A stretch of 64,000 nucleotides of DNA, taken from positions 1,054,001-1,118,000 of the forward strand of contig JBCAMK010000015.1 in NCBI GenBank assembly GCA_038503065.1, written 5' to 3'. This DNA is from Paragyromitra xinjiangensis. Lineage: Eukaryota; Ascomycota; Pezizomycetes; Pezizales; Discinaceae. How positions within the stretch are numbered: position 1 is the stretch's first letter; each line of letters opens with the position of its first letter. The notes under the pieces were generated by a model. It was not told the DNA's origin. It ran no database searches and was given only the letters and a program-made list of their open reading frames with translations. Made by a program: the position numbers and the translations under genes. This document shows, piece after piece, positions 1-12,400 of the stretch.

Positions 1-2610
1 GATCATCTTCTTCGTCGTCCTCGCCTTCGTATGGTTCTTTTTTTCTTTTCCCTTCCTCCCCCCACGGCTCTCTTGGGAAGTCTCCTTTTTTATTCTCATC
101 TCCCACTTCATCCTCGTTATCCCCCAGTAACTCTATCCTTAGCCTGTCTTTGTTTGCGGCCACCTTCAGAATTTCGACCAGCCCCTTACCAGTCAAGAGC
201 TTCCTCCTCCTCCTCCTCCTCCTCCTCCTCCTCCTCCTCCTTTCTTTTCCATCATTGCCATCCTTGCCAGCAGTTGTAATCGCAGCCGACTCCCCAGCCT
301 TTGCGCTTTCCTCAACAATCTCCCCCAACACTCCAAATAGCGCTTCACAGAGGCTTTCATACCCATGGAACGCATCCAACGCCGAAAATATACTTAAAAC
401 CATATCATCCAAATAAGGCACCAAACTAGCCCCTGCAAGTTTAACCATCATTCCCAGAACCACAGGTGCTTGCGGTGACAAATCGAACGTATTCAGCTTT
501 AGCGCAACCGAGTTAACCATGTAGTCAACGTTATCAAGGAGTAGGTCCTTGGCGGACGAATATGCACAAGACTGTGCGATGTTGTTGAGAGCTACTATTG
601 CATGGTTTTGAACGTCGCGGGAGGAGGCACCAAGGAGGTGGACGACTGGATAAAGAGCATCGACTAAATCGCCGCGGAAGGACTTTTTCTGCGCTTGGGC
701 TATGAGGGATAGCGATTCGAGGGCTAGACATTGAAGTATTGGATCTGAGGAATTATGCCCATCTGTAACTTCGGTGGCATCATTCAAGACCGAAAGCGAG
801 ACCGAAAACAACTCCTCCATCACATGTTGCTGAAGGTTTGATGCTGGAGAAAACCCGAAATCGAAAAACTCGTCGACTTCTTCTGAACTTGCCAGTGAGC
901 CTCGAAGTAGCTGTATGGCAATCCAAAGTGATGTAGATTTTGCCCTTGCAGGGCTCCCCGTTCGTGAGCCTTCCCGTATATGTCTCTGTGCAAGCGTCAA
1001 GGCAGTCTCTGAAGAATTTCCCAGCAGACCTAATAACTTCTTCATGCTGCTCACGGTACTCATTTGGCTCCGATGGCCGAGGAAAACGTCCGGAAACTGT
1101 GCGATTTTCCCCCTACCGATAGAGTTTTGATTACTAACAAGGAGGATATCTAAAGATACACGTTTATCATCGACAGCCTGTACCATGATCTCCTTTTTTC
1201 CAGTTGCCGCGGAATCCGCAACGATGAGGCTATCACGAATGTTTCCTGCCAACATGTCCTGGAGCAATTCAGTTTCAAGTCCCATCTCCGTCAGCAGCCT
1301 GAAAGACGCCGAAAGTCGGGTGATAAGCCTTGTCTTTGCATCTTCGTCATTACTCCCCATCACCCTAGGAAGAGAAACTATCCAGCCGTGTAGACTGCTC
1401 TGAATGGCCTCTTTGACATTTTGATTCAGTGCCGCTGACACATGCAAAGTGCTCTCTGCGAGCCTAGCAAGCCCCTCATCATCCTCATCGCCTGAAAATA
1501 CAATCATCGACTCAACGAGCGAAGGAATTGCTTCAGCAAGAGATTTACTGCAAAGCTCAAGTAGATCCCGACAAAGCTCGAAGATGGCCTTCCGTACTTC
1601 GTTCTTTGGGTGTGTACGCAGACGCAGTACATTCTCCAGAGCAGTTTTGGTCTGTGAAGCCGTCGCTTTCAACCATGCACTCGTCCGATGGATCTTTAGA
1701 TCTTCTTCCTTAGTCGCAGTCCTCTGTTTTACCAGTGATTCTTTTTCATCGGGCAGAAGGCCGGAAGTTTGCCTGTCCCCTAATACCCGACAAATGACGC
1801 TCGTGAGCAGCCTCACTGTGTTTCTGAGAACCTGATAAGGCCTCTTCGTTGTTTTCCCTAGCCCTATCACCTTGACCAGTCCAGACACAACCCCTGGATA
1901 AAAGCTGGCAATAATGTCCTCTTCATCCACACACCGGAACAACAAAGCACTAATAGCATCTAAGGCCGCGAGCTGCAGGTCAATCGATGACTCACTCTCG
2001 ATGAGAACTTCCAAAATAGTGGTGACTGTATGCCCAACAGCAGGTAGATGCTGCACATCGGCCAAAGGCCTCTTTGTGGTCCTCTCTAAACTTCCAAATA
2101 ATGAGATCAAGCACTTCATGCCCGCTAACTTTGTCTCCTCGCTCCTTTTTTTGTTTGCTATCTCTGTGCCTGGAACTGTGCCACCGACAATAAACGTGAC
2201 CAATACCAGAAGCTGCTTAGCTAGTTCTATAGGTATATTCATACGCCAACTTGTTCGTATGAGTATCTCCAAACATTGCAATCCCAATTCTAGAGCTCGG
2301 TCGTTGAGGACCTGGTGTTGACGAAAGACGTGAGATAGCGGGAAGAAAACGTAGTCGCCGAGTGCATTATTAATCAAATTTGCATCCAAATTCGAGATAG
2401 ACTCGAGAGCTGAATAAAGATCCGACAAGGCTGAAGTTAAGGCCTGTGCATTCGGTCGTGGAGTGAGGATGTTCTGGCTGACGGTGACGCAACATGGTTT
2501 AAGCTAGGACCACGGCTTGTTAGCTGATTGATGGATCGAATGAGAAGCTTTCTGACCTTTTGGAAAGCTTGTCGCCGTAGCGTTTCGACATCTTGACTTA
2601 AGGCGTCCAT
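1..2610 (-). CDS. TTI1: TTI1, Tel2-interacting HEAT-repeat protein (3' end cut by window edge)
   Basis: TTI1 is the HEAT-repeat subunit of the TEL2-TTI1-TTI2 co-chaperone that matures PIKK kinases (TOR, ATM/ATR homologues). The start ATG is at 2610. Exon 1 is 2610-2557 and encodes MDALSQDVETLRRQAFQK; an intron of 53 bases follows and the frame then stays open from 2503 to base 1, about 850 residues so far. Family landmarks are LKPCCVTVSQNIL directly after the intron, helical repeat sequence throughout, and the conserved block DNVDYMVNSVALKLNTFDL, then SPQAPVVLGMMVKLAG, PYLDDMV, and SALDAFHGYESL. A (TCC)13 tract at 202-240 is read as thirteen arginines inside an otherwise acidic, low-complexity stretch. 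No stop is reached, so the C-terminus lies left of the window. The family call is firm; the splice site is inferred. Confidence 0.9.
202..240 (-). repeat. (TCC)13 microsatellite coding poly-Arg in TTI1
   Basis: Thirteen perfect TCC units. Read on the minus strand in the TTI1 frame they are thirteen AGG (Arg) codons followed by Lys. The tract lies just before the GKGLVEILKVAANKDR block. Confidence 0.95.
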
Positions 2611-3988
2611 GACGTCGGATGTAGATGGAATTAACTATTAGGAATTGAAGTTGACATTGGCACGACAGGGTAACATTGAGCCTCATATGCAGCATAAATA
2701 ATCACTCGCCCAAACATCCCTCAGATTTATCAATATTGATGCAAAAAGTAGGAGATGGAGACGAGCCTACTCGTGTCAGAGTGAAATTTTTCGGCGATGA
2801 ACAAATTTCCAACAGCATAGAAAGAGCAGCAAAGTAACTTTAGTTCCCATAGGTTTGGCCCTAACACATCAACCACCCAGGGACCTTTGAGCGTAAAACC
2901 ATACTGTAGGAATCCGAAATGGTAGTACAAGCAGATCTTGAAACCATACATGTAGCTACGACGGTCTTCCCAAACCCCTCTATTTTTATTGCTATCAAGA
3001 AATTAGTTGCCAAATCGAACCATAACTACCTGAAATCTACCAGGACTATTTCTACGGCAGTGTATGCACTGTTTGTAATACCCACCACTAATATATATAT
3101 CCTCTCTAACGGCGCTTTATATATTAACTCAGCGAACTCCGGAAGCTTCCTATGAAGAAACAAATTGACACTAAAGCGGTTTTGCCACTATCTCCGGGAG
3201 CGCTCTAGTTATCATATCGACTTTACGTCTCCAATTCCTAACCCCTATTCGTTTCGTTTTAGCCCAAAGTTTGAACCCTCCGCATTAGTCAATCTCGCCA
3301 ATCCATTTCCAGCCATCGAAGAACTCTCCAAGATCCAGCCACCATGCCCAACCCACAAATTTAGTATAGCTGAGATACAAACTCAAGCTCAAATCTAAGT
3401 TGATTCTACGGTTCCCCAGAGAAGATATTTACAAAGTCACACAAGGAAAGCACCTGCCCCAAGTGTTTGTATGCACCTAACGCTACACCCATCCACCCAA
3501 ACACCTGCCTCATAATGTATCACTCGTCCTCGTGCTAGACACACTGCTTAGTCATACAACCAAGATGCATACATGCTCCAGGCAATATCCAGATACACGT
3601 TGAGTAGGCAAAATATAAACGTGAAGTTGAATGGCAGTTTCACCCTCTATGAAACCGCCACGGAAGGGCCTGGAACTACTGTGAGTTGCCTCTCGCTTAA
3701 TCGCGTTGCGAGTATTGAATAACATGTGTCACAGCGATGCCTGACCCGCAGCACAGTGGAAAGAAAAACAAGGCAACCCATAGATGACCTATAAACCATA
3801 TTTTGTGTTGTTCTACGTAGCAGGAAATTTCCTACAAAACCCGTACACGCCTACATATGCACCAACACATTTGCGACCCCAAACACAATTATTATTGCCA
3901 ATCACTCAAACCCAGATTCATTTATTTTGGTTTAAAACAGAGAAAGAAAGAAAAAAAAATCGTGACAACGCGCCCTTCACCCCAACAT
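2611..3988. other. Intergenic between TTI1 start and RPL4 stop; no gene seen
   Basis: The stretch should hold the TTI1 promoter on its left and the 3' UTR of RPL4 on its right. The open frames here are short, AT-rich and not similar to any family I recognise. The right part (3780-3990) is A-rich and suits a 3' UTR. Confidence 0.6.
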
Positions 3989-5418
3989 TTATTCAGTGGT
4001 AATGATAGACTTGAAAGTCTCAGATTTTCCTGGCCTCTCCTTGGTGCCGGGTTCCTTGATGCTGCCCAACTTCTCTGCCGCGAACGCTTTCGCGTATGGG
4101 TTGAGTCTGAGGAGGATCTGCTTGTTCTTAAGCGGGTTCTTCTTCAACACACCAGCCTTTCCACCCTTCTTCTGTCTTGGCCCACCCTTGGCAGGTCGGA
4201 CAACAGCCTGTACTTCCGCAGAGTTGATCAGACGGCCAATGTCAGAGTTGCTGACAACATTGGACGGGAGCAGGTAGTTCTTCTTCAGCGCGGAGGGAGT
4301 GGTGGTAGTGCCGTAGATGGTGTTCAAGGCATTGAAGGCAGACTCAGTCCAAATGATGAAGCGGCCAAGATGACCACCGGGAGCGAGCTGGAGAAGGTTC
4401 AAAGCGGTTACAGGGGCGGTCTCAACACCGGGGATGTTGCGGAAGGCCTTAACAACGCCCTGGGAGCTCTCGTCGGCGGGGTTGACGATGACGAGAGGAC
4501 CACGGCGCTGGCGGTGACGGCGGCCTCTCAGCTTACCCTTTCCGGCACGGAGCTTGCGGGACTTGGTGACCTTGACGACATCAGGGTAGGCACCAACAGA
4601 CTTCAGGAGAGCGACAGCAGCACGGGTCTTCTCCAGGGCGGTGAAAGCAGAGTCGGCCACAACGAGTGGGAGTTCAGGGATGGTGGAGATACGGTGACCA
4701 CGGGCCTGGACAAGGGGTGCGACGGAAGAGGCGGCAAGAGCAGAGGTAGTAGCGAAACGCCTCTGGCCCTGGGGAACTCTGACGTGCCACTTGCGCCAGA
4801 CCTTGGTAGGCGCGAACATACGACCGGAACGACACTGATTACCGAAAGCAGCCTGACCGGCACGGTGGGTACCACCGCCAGAGACACGAGGAATACGAGC
4901 GACAGCACGACCTAGGAGATTTGTTAATCTTCGAATTCTTCTAATATCAAAATGATAAAGATGGACGGTGATGACGGCATCTTGCAGCATCTCGTTTCAT
5001 CCGATCTATCATTCATTTCCAATTCCACTAGAAAGGGAATAACTCACCAGTTCCCCAGGACTCAGCAGAGGTTTGATGACCAGCCTTCTCGCTCACGGCA
5101 TATGGCTGCCTCTTGTTCTTGGCCATACCAGAATGGACCTGTTGAACGATATCTGGACGGATGGGGGACTTGAAAACGGCCGGGAGAGTGGCCGTGCTCT
5201 CGCCGGGGGTGCCATCGGCGTTGTGGATACAGACGGTGGGACGAGTCGTCTAGAGGAAATTGAAGAACATGTTAGTTCTTCAGATCTTCAATTCCATCAT
5301 CCCCAAATTTGACCACTTTGTCATTCCCCATCTTCCAACAACATTCGGCAAATCTATTCCCAGCCAATTCCTTGAAGATCGGCTAGCAGAAAACAAGGGA
5401 ACCGTAGAGACTCACCAT
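3989..5418 (-). CDS. RPL4: 60S ribosomal protein L4 (uL4)
   Basis: Structural protein of the cytosolic large ribosomal subunit that lines the peptide exit tunnel. Three exons: exon 1 is the bare start codon ATG at 5418-5416, exon 2 is 5249-5048 and exon 3 is 4911-3989. Together they give 375 residues, the usual fungal length. The N-terminus reads [20 protein letters not shown]. Exon 3 carries the uL4 core and tunnel loop ([39 protein letters not shown]) and then [20 protein letters not shown] and the lysine-rich C-terminal extension. Introns are 166 and 136 bases with GTGAGT donors. The split directly after ATG is common in fungal ribosomal protein genes and may serve expression control, but that role is inference. 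Confidence 0.96.
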
Positions 5419-7041
5419 TTTGTCGGTTTTCGGTGGTCGTTGGGCGGTATCGTTGGTGGGGTTGTCGATAAATCTGCTGAGCGAGAATACCAGCAACAAT
5501 TTCGCCGCACTGCAAGGTTTAGAGAAGGGTGGTGTGGTTGTGTGGGACTGTCTAGGGTTGAGCCCCGCCCATATTGGCGTTGTTGCAATCTTATCTTATC
5601 TGAAAACCATCACTTCACCAATCGTGATAGACAAACGATCAAGCTTTGGGCAGCAGCCCCAGGGCTGTTACCGTGCATTTTCACTTCGCTATAAGCCACA
5701 GTTCTGAACCAAGTTATTGGCAGGTAATTTGTCCCAAATCCCAAATCCCAATATCAACAACGCAATTTAAACACACCAGATAGCCAAGAAACATCGCTGG
5801 GTAGCGGAGGTACATGTGGGTTATCGCATTGCGTCTAGAAAAACAAGGGCTGGCGAAAACCCAACCGCATGATCTCACAGACCCCATAGAATCTCCATGT
5901 AAGCCATCCTAGATAGCGAGTGACTGCTTATGATTCGACAGAAAGCCTGCGTCTTACCACTAAATCCTTTCCCGGTAATGGCATAATGCGTACGGGATGA
6001 AGGGTGGCGGTCTTCTGAAGCGACGCGCAAGATATGACAACCCAAGGAGATACCCTGTGAAAAGAACCAGGAATAACGCTAGGTTCTGGTCCATTGCCAC
6101 AGGGCTGCGCCACACCATTTGCGGTTAATTCTTAGATGACGAAACCGAATACGAATGCGATGGCTGCAGTATTAGATCGTTCCCTGAAACACTCCCTACC
6201 CAAATACTCTGAACCCTGGAGTCGTGCCAGATCGTATCCGTAGTCGCCAAAGATCATTCGTTATCTTACTGTGATACGGTATGGTTTCCCAACACTCAAC
6301 GGGACGTTCCGTTAGAATACGTCTTTTCTAAGTTTCTATCGAATGAGATGTGCCTGACCCAGACCCACCCCGAAGCTCAAAACCCAAAAAGAAAGGACCC
6401 GGATACTCGGAAAGCTTGAACAGCGGGATGGGCTCACAAAATAACCGTATTTCTCGAACGTTGCGTGAGCAAGATATCGTGACGGGAAAGGCAATGCCGC
6501 CTCATCGGATGTTCTTCTCTTCTTCTGGAGCATTTTAGATCGGCGGACCCAAACGGATTTGAAATGCTGGCTTGGCTACCGTGGTGGGCCAGAGCGGGAA
6601 TTACAATTGCCGAGAACGCCCAAAGTGGCTCCACCACCCACCTCTCGCCAATCACCCTTTTCGGAGGCTCCTTTTCCCCCTTGTATGCAGCCAGATCAAG
6701 TCGGGTGCTTCTAAGGGTTAGACAATCAAAAAAACATGCAAATCTCCTTGCTAAGGAGTCTCTTCTAAAAGGCACGACCTTCCACCGTTTTTTGGACTTC
6801 TCTCCTCGTTCCTGTCGTTGTCGCTATCTTCCGCTCAGTGTGCGCTCGCTTCTCTTCCTTCTTTACTTCATCTGGACGGCCGTTTTGTTCTCCAGTCTCT
6901 CGTTATCAACCAACAATTGGCAGTCATGTTTGTTTATCCTCCCCAGATAATTGCCGCCTGATCTGCGTTTCTTTATCGATAATTCTCCTGGCTAACGAAT
7001 GCCCCTTTTTCTTGTTTTACAGGTCGAACATCACAACGATA
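5419..7041. other. Intergenic: RPL4 promoter and ERG25 5' region
   Basis: Divergent spacer of 1.6 kb. The right end is pyrimidine-rich from about 6640 (cttttcccccttg, ttcctcgttcctgtcg). A candidate 5' UTR intron ends with ttttacag at 7021, just before the ERG25 start. No conserved protein was seen in the open frames. Confidence 0.6.
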
Positions 7042-8055
7042 ATGCCTGATGGAGGTGCCTACTGGGCTACCTACGAAAAAATCTCAGAGTACAATGTACA
7101 TCTGAATATGTTTGAGCGGTTGTGGGCTGCATGTTCGTATTTCTACTGTTGTCGTAAGTGCTAGTAATTTAATTCACTAACAATCACATTTAGGGTATCA
7201 ATTCATGGGCAACGATGTTCTCGCGACCGGTATCATGTCATTTATTCTTCATGAAGTCGTCTACTTTGGACGTTCGCTACCCTGGATCATTATTGATGCT
7301 ATACCGTATTTCCGAAAATACAAAATCCAACAGGTATACTCTAGACGTCCATTCGCTATGGCTCCTTCACAACACATCAACTAATAACCGTATAGCAAAA
7401 AATTCCCACCGCTGAAGAGCAATGGCGATGCGCCAAGATGGTTCTCCTTTCCCACTTCACCGTCGAGCTCCCCCAAATTTGGCTCTTCCACCCCATGTGT
7501 AAATATTTCGGCATGGACACCGGCGTTCCTTTCCCCTCGTGGACCAAGATGGCATTCCAAATCGCCATATTCTTTATCATGGAGGACACCTGGCACTACT
7601 GGTCTCACCGTGCTTTCCACTGGGGACCTCTCTACAAGCACGTCCACAAGATCCACCACACCTACGCCGCCCCCTTTGGCCTTGCTGCTGAATACGCGTC
7701 ACCCATCGAAGTTCTCCTCCTTGGCATCGGAACCGTCGGCTCGCCCATCCTCTGGTGCATGATCTTCCATGACTTGCACATTCTCACTGTCTATATTTGG
7801 ATTACTATGCGTCTTTTCCAGGCTATCGATGCCCACTCTGGTTATGAATTCCCATGGAGCTTGCACCACTTCCTCCCGTTCTGGGCCGGTGCCGAACACC
7901 ACGACATACACCACGAGCGTTTCATCGGCAACTACGCCAGCTCCTTCAGATGGTGGGATTACGTTCTTGACACCGAGGCCGGCCCCGAGGCAGCCAAGAA
8001 GCGCAGAGAACGCAAGCTGGCGAAGGAGGCCGCTCAAGCAAGGAAGGCGCAGTAA
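7042..8055 (+). CDS. ERG25: C-4 methylsterol oxidase (sterol C4-demethylation)
   Basis: ER-membrane di-iron oxidase that oxidises the C4 methyl groups of 4,4-dimethylzymosterol in ergosterol synthesis. Exons 7042-7132, 7194-7333 and 7396-8055 give 296 residues in frame. All histidine clusters of the fatty-acid-hydroxylase superfamily are present: HRAFH, HKIHH and [17 protein letters not shown]. Exon 2 encodes [20 protein letters not shown], typical of fungal Erg25, and exon 3 begins [10 protein letters not shown]. Hydrophobic membrane segments lie in exon 2 and the middle of exon 3. The protein ends in a Lys/Arg/Ala-rich tail that may act in ER retention. The first donor is the less usual GTTCGT. 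The start is inferred: the in-frame stretch upstream of ATG 7042 follows an acceptor-like ttttacag, so a further 5' exon is possible. Confidence 0.95.
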
Positions 8056-9495
8056 ATGCTTCCTTCTGAGTGTGGCACGGATGTAAAATCCCAGAGTTGT
8101 GTTGTAAATGGAGATCAGCTTTAGATGTGGCGGGTGTTGGATTTGTACAGCTTAATTAGGATGGAATAGTAAAGGGATTTGGGGAGTTTTATACTTGCGC
8201 GCAACAGGGTTAATATTCGGTACATGCAAACGCAACCTGGATTAATTTTTGTGTTTGGATTACTCTGGTTTCTTGATTTCTTTTCTACTTATGGGTTTAA
8301 ACCGGTGTTTTGATTTTTTTTCACGAAATCTTGTTTCTTGCCCTTCTCGCTACCTATTAATGCCGTTGTACGTATACGTTTTAAATATAATGCGGATGCT
8401 GAATGTAATTTTGAATTTTCGAGTGATTCTCTTATAATCGTGATTTATACTGTGATTTTGTCGTATTTGTATTTAAATCTTTTCGATATCAACATAAATG
8501 TCCACCCAGCTCTCACTGGCAGCGTCTGCTGATAATCTTCAAGTACCTTTCGTCACTCCCGTTATGTTCCCACTACGAAAGAATGCAGGTTTTCGTTCAA
8601 GCCATATGCTAAAAATTAGTGGGGGTTTGTGGGGGTTTGAAACCATCTCTTGGGGTCCTCGAGCTAGCATCCTTTCGGTCTCTGGAAATGGGTGAAGAAA
8701 GTTAAATTGTAGTCGTAAACAAAGCAGCTATGGGGGTATCTACGCAAAGTAATCTGAGCATGCCGCATGACCCCTCCTCTAGTCCCATGCCTCCTTCGTA
8801 TTAAAGAACCCAAACGGACACTGTGTTTACTTGATGCCAGGCTCGCTGGCGTCCGGCTACGCGGCTGAGCCTCCTTATATGTGTATGCATATATAAGAAG
8901 GCTATCGTCGGTTTCTCCAGTCCTGGTTAAGTGACATTTATCCTACGGTTTACTTCTTACTTACTGGTTGCTTCAGATCAACCTTCTTGAACTTTTATGG
9001 GCTCTATACGTTACAGAGTTGGATAGACCTTGGTACTTTGACCTTACTCGGATGGCCACCAGCCTACGAGTGAGGTGTTGTGATGACATGGGTACACGTA
9101 CGTAGGCCAAGTCATCACGTGATGGTAACATGAAATTAGGATATCATTTAAACAACAAACCCAATAGCTGAAAAATTTGACAAGTAAGATACTACTACAT
9201 CTCGGAGTATTAAAGCAGATAGCCAATGGCGATCTGGTTTCGCCCCAAAGACGAACTGAAAAGGGACTTCAGGGTCCAGGCTGCTGCCTGAATTAGTGTC
9301 AACTAACCGACATGACGATAGCTTAGTGGCAGGGTTAGGGCGCAAGGCCTGAGCCGCAGCCAAACTTGGCTGGAAACTGTCTTCTGTCATCTCCGGTACA
9401 TGTATGCAAATCCCCAAGCTTCAGTTGTCCGTTCCCCAACTCCCTTCTTTTCTTCCCTTATACCAATTCACATATACAGCCTTCACTAGGACTCT
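8056..9495. other. Intergenic between ERG25 and YPP1; AT-rich, no gene seen
   Basis: The left half is the ERG25 3' region (T-rich). The right half should carry the YPP1 promoter. A palindromic E-box lies at 9113-9124. No open frame here resembles a known protein. Confidence 0.55.
9113..9124. promoter_or_regulatory. Perfect 12-bp palindrome CATCACGTGATG (E-box type)
   Basis: CATCACGTGATG is its own reverse complement and centres on CACGTG, the core bound by bHLH factors such as Cbf1 or SREBP-type proteins. It lies about 370 bases upstream of the inferred YPP1 start. Function is inferred from the motif only. Confidence 0.35.
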
Positions 9496-12400
9496 ATGAG
9501 TACGGTACTGTCTGCCCAGCTGCTCATCTAACTCGTTATCGTTACCGTTACCATCGTATTCGGTCGCTAACAGAAAGCTCCTTAAAAAAATAGGTTAAGG
9601 CAAATAACTACTTGCAGCTCCTGGATGCAGCTCGCTGCAACGGCGAGTGGGATGCTGTCCCTGAATGGAGTCGGAAAGTGCAAAAACATGCTCCAGGGAG
9701 GAAATGTACTCCTCCATTTCCTTCTCCTGAAGCTTCTTCCCACACAAGTATACTCATCATGTCGATCTCTTAGGTCTCGCTTTGGCCGCCAGTACCGAAG
9801 CTCATATCCACCGTCTCCTCCACCGTCTCCTTCACCCGGTCCCAGAACTTGCGTCTATTACCCCTGCCCCCTTCCGCACGAGCCTGAAGACTCTTCAAGA
9901 CCCACTCCAGGCAGAGCTGGATGCGAATCAAAATGTTCCAAAACTACCTAGTCCTGCCGGGGGTGTTCATAGCATGGTGGTAACATCAGATGATGTGCTG
10001 CAAGCTCGGACAATCCTTTCGTGGATCTACTCTTTAAAAGAGGAATGGGAGTCTGCATTAAGGCTTGTTCCTGGCGAAGAAGAGGTTGGGGAGGAGTGGG
10101 TTCCTGGAGGGGGAAAGGGAGACTACATTGGTGTCATCAGGATAAAGTCTCTTGTGCTGAAAGGTTTGTTGAGCTGTACCGTCTAGCTTTATTACTACTG
10201 CAACTGGGGTTTTCACACTGGTGTGGGTTTTGATTTTTAGGAATTTCCCTTGAGCATATAACCCCCGATGATCCATCGCTACCGCTTCAATTATACCGTG
10301 CTGCAACTAAGCTCCCAGCAACATACCCGCCAACTCAAACCACCTCTGTTTCGTTTCTGCTATGGACGGAGAAAGCTCTTTCCCATTATGCTTTTGCAGC
10401 CTACCACTGTTGGCTGAACAACCAGCTCCCTCCAGGTATGGTTCCTGCAAGCCCTAAGACGCCACGGCAGATTCCTGGCGAATGGGGGGAAAGCGAAGCC
10501 CTAGAAAACGGAGAAAGGGGGGAAGAGGCCCAAGAGGGAGAAGTTGGTATGGCCATTGGGAAGACGATCATCGATGAAGACTCGGTTGCGAGAGCATTCA
10601 GAGGATTTCACCAGTTTGTTTCAGGCATTGCTTCAGCCCAACAAGTGCCAATGGGCACTACTGCAGGGGCCTCTGAGAAGGGCATGAGTCTAGAGAAGGA
10701 ACAGGAGAGAAGAGAGGTTTATAGCAATTACTTTAAGTTTCTTTCTTTGCTTCTTTTACCTGAAGGTCATCCGAATCGACCAATCCCCCGAGCGCTGTCA
10801 TCGGGGCAAGTCGCAGGGAGTACGGTTTCAGTTGTGCCAACGAATGGTCCTGTACCAGGTAATATGGCAGGAAAGGCTGGTACCAAGGACGCGTTAGGAA
10901 CAGAACTTAAGATCGTGGAACATGTTTATGAAGAGTACTTGTTGCGGGGACTGAGTTTTCCGAAGGCTGTCGAGTACCATGTAGCCGTTGGGGAGTGGGT
11001 CGATCTTGTTGTGGAGAACTGGAGAGTTGCGGGGGGTTCTGGAGACGAAGCACCACCAGTGGTGGAAATCCTATATAGGGCTGCGCAGAAGACTTTCCAT
11101 TCGCCGAGAATATTAAGGCACCTCTTCACTACACTCACAGCAACGGGAAATTTCCCTGATGCAGTGAGAGCGTTGGATACGTATATTGACTTGATCCAGA
11201 GGGCGAAAGACAGGATTGCGAAGGGGCATGAGGAGAAGGATTTTGATGACGATAAGACAATCCTTGAAACAGCAGTTGAGGGAATCCGTATTCTTTGTGG
11301 ACTTGTAGATGACGGTAGGAAGGGGATGGAGCTGGCCGAAAGGATTGAGAGGTGGGTCGACGAATGGCGGGTGAAGTCCGAAGATGCCTTGGCAGCCGTT
11401 TTCAGGGGCATTGGAATTGCGAATGCCACCTGGGCACGAAAAACTATCGATGGAGAAACAAGACCCGATATTCAGAATGCTGCTATCAGAGCGTTCGAAA
11501 AAGGATTGAGTTACGATTCGTTCGATATTGATGCGTGGTATGGGCTTGCTCTTGTGCAGGTTGAGGTAGGGGATATCGATTCCGCGATGGAAAGCACTAG
11601 AAAAGGTTTGATTATCCTAAACTATATGGCGGATGAGGAGCCCGAGGAAGCCTGGGATGGGAAGAGGGACCACAAACGCCGTGCAGTGCCTTTATTGCAT
11701 CTATTGGCACTCATATTGACTGCGACGGAAGACTTTGATGGTGCGAGGCAAGTGTGTGCAAATGTCTTTGAGCTATTGGGGGATGATATGGCGGTATTTA
11801 GAGGGATGGGAATTGGTGAGAAGGAGTGCGTTCTAGAGGTCGGAATGACGCAGGTTGCGATAGAGGAAGTCCTGGATGGTGCCGATATTGCAGTAAAAAT
11901 GACGGACCATCTGCTGGATATCTATGGACGCCTCTTTGAAGCAGGCCGGCTGAATCGTGGGTCACAGTCCGTATATGAAAATGGTCAGTTCGATAACTCT
12001 CCGCCTACCCGGCCAAAAACCGCACACAGGAAGTCCCGGCTCCTAGGCGGTAGAAATAAAAAACTATTCTCCGCCTCTGTATCAAGCTTACCACCGGAGG
12101 AAATGACAGGAGAGACCGGAACCAGTACCAGCGGTGAAAAGAAACGTCCGAAGTCGGGTCATCAGTCTTTGTTTCAACCTACAGGCCTTAACTCGAACCC
12201 GAATGCTCCTCATATTCAGGTCACGGACGTCCATGGGGGTCCCTCTCAAACCGACATCGTACCGAAGAAGGCCGGACGTCCTAGTAGCGTATCTGGTGGT
12301 ACCATTAGACGAATGAAGTCTTTTTCAAGTATGCGTTCCAGTAAAGGCGGAGATCATAAAATAAGTATACCGGATGTTCCCACACCACCGCTGCCCAGTA

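Noticed and set aside
193..375. Minus-strand frame with a poly-Gly tail
   Set aside because: Wrong frame through the (TCC)13 tract; the TTI1 frame reads the tract as Arg.
1449..2321. Plus-strand open frames of 128 and 135 codons
   Set aside because: They are the complement of the long TTI1 coding frame on the minus strand.
3857..4915. 352-codon plus-strand open frame opposite RPL4
   Set aside because: Antisense shadow of the RPL4 last exon; low-complexity Gly/Thr composition follows from the ribosomal codons.
4913..5415. snoRNA genes within the RPL4 introns
   Set aside because: A GATGATG-like box exists in intron 1, but no properly spaced C and D boxes were seen.
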